Of a DNA stretch of 14,497 nucleotides, positions 8,463 through 14,497 are shown piece after piece. The stretch covers positions 1-14,497 of the forward strand of contig JADGJG010000666.1 in assembly GCA_027596195.1 (NCBI GenBank), read 5' to 3'. Made by a program: the position numbers and the translations under genes. Under the pieces are notes generated by a model. It saw nothing but the letters and a program-made list of their open reading frames with translations, was not told the origin of the DNA and ran no database searches. The stretch comes from Podochytrium sp. JEL0797 (Eukaryota > Chytridiomycota > Chytridiomycetes > Chytridiales > Chytriomycetaceae). Numbering within the stretch: the stretch's first letter is position 1; every line of letters begins with the position of its first letter.

Positions 8463-9564
8463 TCAGTTTGAAGGATTCCTCTCCTCCAACGCATCCAAGT
8501 TCACGATCCACTCCTTCTTGACGCGTTGCCAATGAGCCGGATCGAAAAACACAAACACCCCTCGTTCCCCAGCCACAAATTCGATGGAAGTCGGTGCCGA
8601 CGCGCCTGATGCAGCCAAAGAAGTTGAAGTCGGCGTTCCTGCCGTCGGACTCTTCAAAGCTGCAACAGCCGCAGGTTCCTTTTCGGGCGACACACTCCCA
8701 GCCCCTGAAGTCGGGCTTCCCGACAAACTGGTCTCCGCAACTGGCACCACATTTGCCTCTTTCGTCAACCAGACTTTGATGTCCTTATGGAACCGCCAGC
8801 CACGGCTATATAGCTCCTGGGCCGCGGCTTCCTGAATACGGTCCCGCGGGAACGCGTAGAAGGCGAAAAAGAGAGCGTCCTCGCTGCTTGCAGCAATGCG
8901 CTCCGCGGGGTCGAGGTCGGGTACAGCGGGCATTTGGACCCTATAGCAGGGCGGTACGGTAAAATGCGGGTCGTGCAGCAGAGGATCAATGTCCGGGTTG
9001 ATTGCCGGTGCGTAGACGGAGGACATTGTGGTGTAGAGGGGAGTGGGCGAGTTAAGGTTCAGGCCCAGCGATGTCAACTCGCAGCCGAGCGAGAGCATGT
9101 TCGTGTCTGGGTCTGTGGACATGCGGAGCACGTCGATGAGGCCCAGCAGGCCGTGCTTGTCGTTTGTGAGGGCGGAGGGAAGGAGGTGTTCGCTGGAGGG
9201 CGGCGGCGGCGGCATGGGCGGGGAGAGCGTGGCGTTCTGCTGGAGAGGGAGGAATTGCGACTTTGCTGGAGAGTGCGAGGAGACAGGCGAAGGCGAATAG
9301 ACGACACAAAAGAAACAAAACAATCAGATACACACAACCAACACGAATGCACTCACACGTCCCCATCGGAAGTGCGCCCAGTCGCTGCTGCGGCCCCACT
9401 GGCTTCTCCTTCTGCATTAAGCCCATCCGCTGTTGCGGTGTGAGGGAAGGAAAGTCGTCGGGGCCGTTTTGGCCAAAGGTGCCGAGTCGTCCTGAGAGTC
9501 CCATGCTAGGACCACTAAGGCTGCCGTTGAGGTTGAAGCCCTGTGCGAAGGACGTGTTGTTCAT
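8463..9564 (-). CDS. CNOT2: CCR4-NOT complex subunit 2 (NOT2/CDC36/CNOT2)
   Basis: On the minus strand, exon 1 is 9564-9357 and exon 2 is 9265-8463, split by a 91-nt intron (9356-9266, GTGAGT...TCCAG), giving 336 aa. The N-terminal part carries the conserved anchor-like segment LSGRLGTFGQNGPDDFPSL (about 23-41). The C-terminal NOT box spans about 108-336: HGLLGLIDVL, DPDTNMLSLGCELTSLGLNLNS, FHKDIKVWLTK, ERGVFVFFDPAHW and LDALEERNP match CNOT2. The protein is a scaffold subunit of the CCR4-NOT deadenylase complex, pairing with NOT3/NOT5 through the NOT box, in mRNA decay and repression. An in-frame Ala/Ser/Thr-rich insertion of about 50 residues interrupts the NOT box (about 8570-8755). An ATG at 9627 would add 21 residues, but a TTTCTACTGCAG acceptor-like sequence just after it suggests that part is 5' leader. 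Confidence 0.93.
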
Positions 9565-9767
9565 GGGGCGGTTGGTGGAAATGTTTTTTTGGTTTTTCGG
9601 GTTTTCAATTCTGCAGTAGAAACTCATAGGATGAATCCGAAATCCCCATTCTTTCTACTTCCTAGTATTAATGCACAAATTATCCCACGTTCGCAACTGA
9701 AAAGAAAAACTTGGCGGCGCCGCGTTTTTTTTTTTTTTTTGCCCTTCGAAATCGCACCCCCACCACC
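9565..9767. promoter_or_regulatory. Divergent promoter region shared by CNOT2 and DBP6
   Basis: The two starts are 203 bp apart and point away from each other, so both promoters must fit here or overlap the genes. A 16-base T run (9725-9740) lies 27 bp before the DBP6 start; such dA:dT tracts commonly keep fungal promoters free of nucleosomes. No clear TATA box is seen. Confidence 0.5.
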
Positions 9768-12377
9768 ATGTTCAAAGTCGAGCGCTATGGCGAAACACCT
9801 GCCCCTATCAAACCACCACCACCACCGCCCGCAGCATTCATCCCACCGCCACAAAGACCCCCTCCCATGCAACGCTTCCCGCCAGGCGGTGGCAAACCCG
9901 GTTTCGAGACACGCGAGGAGAAGGTTGACTGGCGCGAAGTCAAACAGCGCAAGAAACGGTGGGCACTCGACATTGAGCGCGAGTTGGACGAGAAGCGCGG
10001 CGAATCGTCAGCTGCAACACACGGGGAACCTGCGGACGACGATGCCCAGCACAAGGCAAAGCGACAACGCGTGGATCCCAAGGACAAGAAGCGGTCGCGT
10101 GGAGGGTCCAAGAACAAGGAGAGGAAGTTGAAGAAGGCTGCGGATTCGAACGCGAACTTGATGCCGTTGGGCGAGAAGTCGGACGGCGTGTCGACAAAGA
10201 ATGCCGAGGCTCCCGTTGTGGAGGATCCCATTGCGGAGGTGGAAGGTGCGGAGATGGAAAGTGCGGAGGTGGAAGTTGCGGAGGAGCACGTGGAGGAAGC
10301 GATGGACGATGTGGAAGCGGTTGGGGATGGGCCCGATGCGGACGCCGAAAACACGCCGATGGAAACTCTGCCGGAGGAATCCGAACCGCTCCAAGACGCC
10401 GAACCAGAAGAAGACCCGAACGCGTACTTGTTTGCCAAAATTCCGTCTACGATCAAGAAGTCAAATTTGAAATCGCAAGGGCTCCCCAACTGGCTCTCGA
10501 ACCCTACCCGAATCAGCGCAACCCTGACCACCAAGACATTCGAATCGAGTACCGCCAATCCGGCCTTCAACCTCTCCAAACACACGCAAGCGCGTCTCGC
10601 CACCATGGGCATCGAATATCTTTTCCCTGTGCAGCAAGCCGTGTTGCCAAAACTCCTGCTGTCTCGATACTCGTCGTCCCCGCGCACACCCCCGGGAGAC
10701 CTTCTCGTCTCCTCTGCCACGGGTTCCGGAAAGACGTTGGCGTACGTGTTGCCGATTCTCGAATACCTCATGTCGAACCCCATCGCGGCCACATTCACAA
10801 CTGCACGCGTGATTCCGCGGCTGCGTGCGTTGATTGTGGTGCCCACGCGAGACTTGGCGGTTCAAGTCAAAACGACGCTCGAACAATTATCCAAGGGGAG
10901 CACGATTCGCATCGGTGTTGTGACGGGGTCAATGAGTTTTACGGCTGAGCAGGAGATGCTTGTGGAAGCTGGGGGTGGGAGAGATGTTGGGACCGAAGGG
11001 TTGGCGGATGGACAGTGTTGCAAGGTGGATGTGTTGGTGGCGACGCCTGGAAGGTTGACGGATCATTTGAAGGGGACGCCTGGGTTTTCGTTGCGGCATT
11101 TGAGGTTTTTGGTGCTGGATGAGGTTAGTTGATGTGCTTTGAGTTTGGTTGCTCAATGCAAAACGATTGACGATTTTTTATTGCAGGCGGATCGATTGCT
11201 TGTCCAAGACTACCAAGGCTGGTTGAGCATGGTTCTCAAGGGTGTCAAAGAAGATTTGATTAGCAGCGATGGAGTCGCTCTCATTGATGACGATGGTGGC
11301 TTGGCTACCCACTCGAAATCGCGATACGATCGTTACCTTTCCGTCGGTTGTTGTCGACCAAACGAAGATTCCACTCATGCAGACTCACCGGTCGGCCAGG
11401 AGTGGAAATCTCTCGGGTTCAAAGTGGACGAGCTTGGCATGCCGCTGCACAATGTTGTTTCTCTGCGACACGAGCAAGTGCAGCAGTTGGACGAAGGAAA
11501 CGTCCGCAACAAGTTTGGCGGTTATACGATTCGCCACCACACGCCGCTCCAGAAACTTCTCTTTAGTGCCACGTTGACGCGAAACCCAGAAAAGATTGCG
11601 TCTCTGCATCTGACCAACCCATCTTACATTGCCGTCTCGACAGCCACATCAACCCCGGCAACTGTCGCGATCGACGGCCAAGATGTTCCTGCCGGCGACC
11701 AAGAACCAATCGAAGAGGAAGAAGAAGACCTCTCTATCGAACGATACAACGCCCCTCCCACCCTCACCGAACACATGATTGTCGTGGACGCAACCTCTGC
11801 CAAACCCCTCGCCCTCCTCCACCTCCTGTTCAACCTCAAACTCTCGGGTCTCCTCATTTTCACGCGTTCCGTCGAATCCGCCCACCGACTCGCGACTCTC
11901 ATCGAATCCGTGTCGACCCTCCTCCACGCTGCTTCCGCTTCCTCCCCCGTCGTGACGGCCCGCGCTATTTCCTCCGACCTCTCGACCGCGGACCGAAAAC
12001 GTCTGGTGGCCAAGTTCTCGCAAGGCAACCTCTGCGCACTCGTGTGTTCCGACGTGATGGCGCGCGGTATGGATCTCGGGGAAAGTGTGAAGGGAGTCGT
12101 GAACTACGATGTGCCGAGTTCGAGCGGCGGGGTCAAGACGTATGTGCACCGTGTTGGAAGAACGGCGCGTGCTGGGCGTGAAGGAGATGCGTGGAGTATT
12201 GTGGAGGAGAAGGAGGCGCGGTGGTTCAAGAAGGAGGTGTTGGGGATGGTTACGAGGAGCGATGGCAAGACTGTGGGGAGGGTGAGGGTTGGGGAGCAGG
12301 AGGTGCAGGGGGAGTTGAAGAACGCGTATGGAAAAGCGCTCGGACAGTTGGCGTTGTTGGTGAACAAACGAAAATGA
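9768..12377 (+). CDS. DBP6: DEAD-box ATP-dependent RNA helicase, DBP6/DDX51 type
   Basis: Exons 9768-11123 and 11187-12377 give 848 aa; the 63-nt intron (11124-11186, GTTAGT...TTGCAG) is phase 0. Yeast Dbp6 and human DDX51 act in the nucleolus in early assembly of the 60S ribosomal subunit. Residues 1 to about 45 are Pro-rich, and about 45-240 are charged, with a basic KDKKRSRGG part and an acidic Glu/Val/Ala run. The helicase core shows the Q-motif region (FPVQQAV, Q289), Walker A ATGSGKT (K322), VPTRDLA, ATPGRLTDHL, the DEAD box (451-454), SATLT (S579), ARGMDL and HRVGRTARAG (from H773). TPGFSLRHLRFLVLDEAD and PLQKLLFSATLTRNPEKIASL are diagnostic of this subfamily. The segment of about 120 residues between the DEAD box and SATLT is longer than in generic DEAD-box proteins; the subfamily also has an insert here. 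The intron falls exactly between DE and AD. The start has a good context (CACCACCATG). Confidence 0.93.
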
Positions 12378-12695
12378 TGAGAAATTAAAAACTTTGTGAG
12401 ACATTGCCTTCGTGTGGCCTTCATGCACCCACTGCGTTTTAAAAACCTAAATGATGCTGCTAAAGAATCCACGTGATGGAAAATTCGGTCCTAAATAATC
12501 TGTGGAAAATAAAGAAAATAAAGCGGAAGAGAGAGAAAGGCAAGGAAATGAGACATTCCTTTCCTTCTTCTCTAGGTTTTGAATTTGTCAACCGATCGAT
12601 GTTGCGAATTTGTCGGCCCGAATTGGAATTGAATTCCATGCAATCGGAGATTTCCATGATTGCAAATCTTCCGCAAATTCGGCAAGCCGTGACAC
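12378..12695 (+). promoter_or_regulatory. Intergenic region between DBP6 and the ABCG gene
   Basis: These 318 bp hold the DBP6 3' end and the ABCG upstream region. AATAAAG words occur near 12508-12520 in a purine-rich stretch. Out-of-frame ATGs at 12638 and 12656 precede the chosen ABCG start and could act as upstream start codons. No RNA gene, repeat or further coding sequence is evident. Confidence 0.35.
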
Positions 12696-14455
12696 ATGTC
12701 CATCCAGGAGACCTCTCCCGACGGATCGCATTCCAACATTCGCGGCTTTGGGGCCATTCATCCTATCTCGATCCTCGCTCAGGGACTCGGTGTTTCCGTG
12801 GCAGCCAAGAAGGGCAAGAAGAGTGAGGACAGCCCACAGCAACGCTTGCACATCTTGCAGAACATTTCCCTGCATGTGCCGGCTGGTAAACTCATGGCAA
12901 TCATGGTAACATCGCTTTTGATACTTCGATTGCTGTAACATTGTCGTATCTGACACTTCGATTGATTGTTAGGGAGGATCGGGGAGCGGCAAGACCACCC
13001 TTCTCAACGCCCTCGCGGGCCGCCCCGTTGGAAAAGTCACTGGAAACATTACACTCAACGGAGAAGACCCTAAGAAGTACTTTCGCAACGGAATGGTTGC
13101 GTATGTCCAACAACACGACAACTTGCTGCCGTTTGTCACTGTCCGCGAGACTCTTCGTTATGCTGCCCGACTTCGCTTACCACGCACGATGCGTTTGACC
13201 AAGAAGTATGAGCTGGTGGAAAGTGTGATTCTTGAATTAGGCTTGAAAGAGTGCGCAGACACATTGGTGGGAGATGAGTGGCGAAAGGGAATCTCGGGTG
13301 GAGAAAAGCGTCGCGTATCGTACGTATATCCATTGGTTGTGGTTGAATCCATCCTCATATATTGTGTCCCGCAGCGTCGGCGTCCAGCTCCTGATGAATC
13401 CTTCCCTCATTTTCATGGACGAGCCTACTACCGGCCTCGACGCCTTCTCTGCGCGCTCGTTGATTGAAACCCTCGTGTCGCTCGCGCACAAAACGAACCG
13501 CACCATCGTTCTGTCGATCCACCAGCCTCGATCCGACATCTTCTCGTGCTTCGACGAAATCGCGTTGTTGGCGCGTGGTGGGCGGCTCGCGTATTGTGGG
13601 TCTCCAAGGGGCAGTGTGAGGTTCTTGGAGCAGCTCGGGTTCCCCCTTCTTGGTGAAATGAACGGGGCCGACTTTATCGTCGACACGGTCAACATTGACG
13701 ACCGCACGGACGAGTCTGAAGTCGAGAGCAAACAGACTGTCGACAAGATTGTGCAAGCATGGGGGGCGCATGTAGAGAAATATGGACTCGGTGGAGGAGG
13801 GTCTCTATCTACGCTCAACAAGGATCCCGAACGCGTGTTTGAGATTGTTGACTTTGACTCGCGCGTCCAAGGGGCTGGATTTTTTGAGCAAGTGGATGTG
13901 CTCACGCGTCGAATGTTGACAAACATGTGGGAGGATCGCTTGACGATGTGGGGGTCCGTCTTGGAGGTTATTGTCATGGGGCTGATTATTGGCGCGATTT
14001 TCTGGCGCCCGAATCACGATCCGTCTGGAATGTATCAGCGAAAATCGGCGTTATATACCTGTTGCGCGATGCAAAACTATCTTGGTGTTATGTTCATGGT
14101 TTACAAGCTTTCGCTCGAGTAAGTCCGAATCGCGATGGACCAGTCTAATTTGCTGACACCTCTGTTTCATCCAGCATGCGCGTGTTCGATCGTGAACGTA
14201 ACGACAAAATGTATAGTGTCCCAGCATACATGATCTCGTGGGTCGCCGTCAATTTCACCATTTACGGGATTCTTGCCGTGATGTTCTCTGTACTCGTCTA
14301 CTTCATGGTCGATCTCCGCACGGACGACTTGGCGTACCATTTCGGGATCTTCACCATGAATTCCGTCTTGCAGCAGTGGATCACGATGGCGTTCTCGTAT
14401 TTCTGCATCTCTTTTGCGCGAGACTTTGCGACAGCTTCGTTGATTGCGAGGAGGT

Positions 14456-14488
<33 letters not shown>

Positions 14489-14497
14489 CGGCGCGGG
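12696..14497 (+). CDS. ABCG (White/BCRP-like) transporter, 3'-partial
   Basis: Exons 12696-12905, 12973-13319, 13375-14118 and 14175 to about 14456 give about 527 readable residues; introns are 67, 55 and 56 nt, all GT-AG. The protein is an ATP-driven membrane exporter with the ATPase domain before the membrane domain, as in the G subfamily. Visible motifs are Walker A GGSGSGKT (71-78, directly after intron 1), Q-loop YVQQHD (about 114-119), signature ISGGEKRR (177-184), Walker B LIFMDEPT (197-204), D-loop GLDAFSA and H-loop IHQPR (H235). Membrane segments begin near WGSVLEVIVMGLIIGAIFW, and others are seen around SALYTCCAMQNYLGVMFMV and WVAVNFTIYGILAVMFSVLV. The start at 12696 is the only ATG in frame with this exon near its 5' end. 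The gene is truncated by the poly-G run, so whether it is a half or full-size transporter is unknown. The substrate cannot be told from sequence. Fragments of a close relative lie at 3560-4205. Confidence 0.93.
14457..14497. repeat. Terminal poly-G run, probable sequencing artefact
   Basis: A run of 32 G (14457-14488) followed by GC-only bases replaces the coding sequence of the ABCG gene and continues to the window end. It fits dark-cycle poly-G at read ends carried into a contig end. The codons just before it (RRSG) may already be unreliable. Confidence 0.85.

Noticed and set aside
9565..9627. Alternative CNOT2 start at 9627
   Set aside because: The extra 21 residues look like leader sequence and include a TTTCTACTGCAG acceptor-like site; kept only as an alternative to 9564.
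9785..10846. Minus-strand frame of 353 codons
   Set aside because: Antisense to the N-terminal half of the helicase; Ser-rich translation explained by the Glu/Val/Ala codons on the plus strand.
13237..13977. Minus-strand frame of 246 codons
   Set aside because: Antisense to ABCG exons 2-3 and crosses a well-supported intron; no domain visible.

Overview
This window is nuclear DNA from a eukaryote, most likely a fungus and plausibly an early-diverging (chytrid-like) one. Fifteen short introns (44 to 91 nt) can be placed, all GT-AG and in frame with protein homology. The genes are closely spaced. Two secreted proteins combine fungal-type LysM modules with a barwin/RlpA-like C-terminal domain, and a GDP-L-fucose synthase is present, which fits early-diverging fungi better than yeasts or most filamentous ascomycetes. 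The organism call is inference; no rRNA or tRNA gene was found to settle it.

Layout. Positions 3-945 hold the 3' part of an unrecognised two-exon gene, whose end runs into an extreme poly-C/GC tract (811-942) that looks like a sequencing or assembly artefact. LysM/beta-barrel gene 1 is at 1137-3437 (747 aa after splicing) and its paralogue, gene 2, at 4482-6087 (514 aa). Between them lie two fragments of an ABCG transporter gene (about 3560-3645 and 4123-4205) separated by about 475 bp of unrelated DNA. Next come a 76-aa protein with a mitochondrial-type N terminus (6463-6693), an eight-exon GDP-L-fucose synthase (6934-8348), a convergent CNOT2/NOT2 subunit of CCR4-NOT (complement of 8463-9564) and a divergent DBP6/DDX51-type DEAD-box helicase (9768-12377). 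The window closes with the 5' part of an intact-looking ABCG transporter (12696 to about 14456), cut by a 32-base poly-G run at the end.

How the genes relate. The paralogues share a signal peptide, three LysM-like modules, one phase-0 intron at the same site and a C-terminal domain about 87% identical, but their linkers are completely different: long, charged and KPEPKKE-rich in gene 1, short and Pro/Ala-rich in gene 2. They look like a tandem-duplicated pair of secreted chitin/glycan-binding wall proteins. The ABCG remnant between them matches the downstream ABCG gene, including part of an intron, so a DNA-level duplication involving the transporter also happened here. The fucose synthase, CNOT2 and DBP6 are conserved housekeeping genes. 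CNOT2 and DBP6 share a divergent promoter of about 200 bp, and GDP-fucose synthase and CNOT2 end tail to tail.

Cautions. The poly-C tract near 811-942 and the poly-G end are alike in composition and unlike everything else here. The link between the first gene and the rest of the window should not be trusted without read-level checks.
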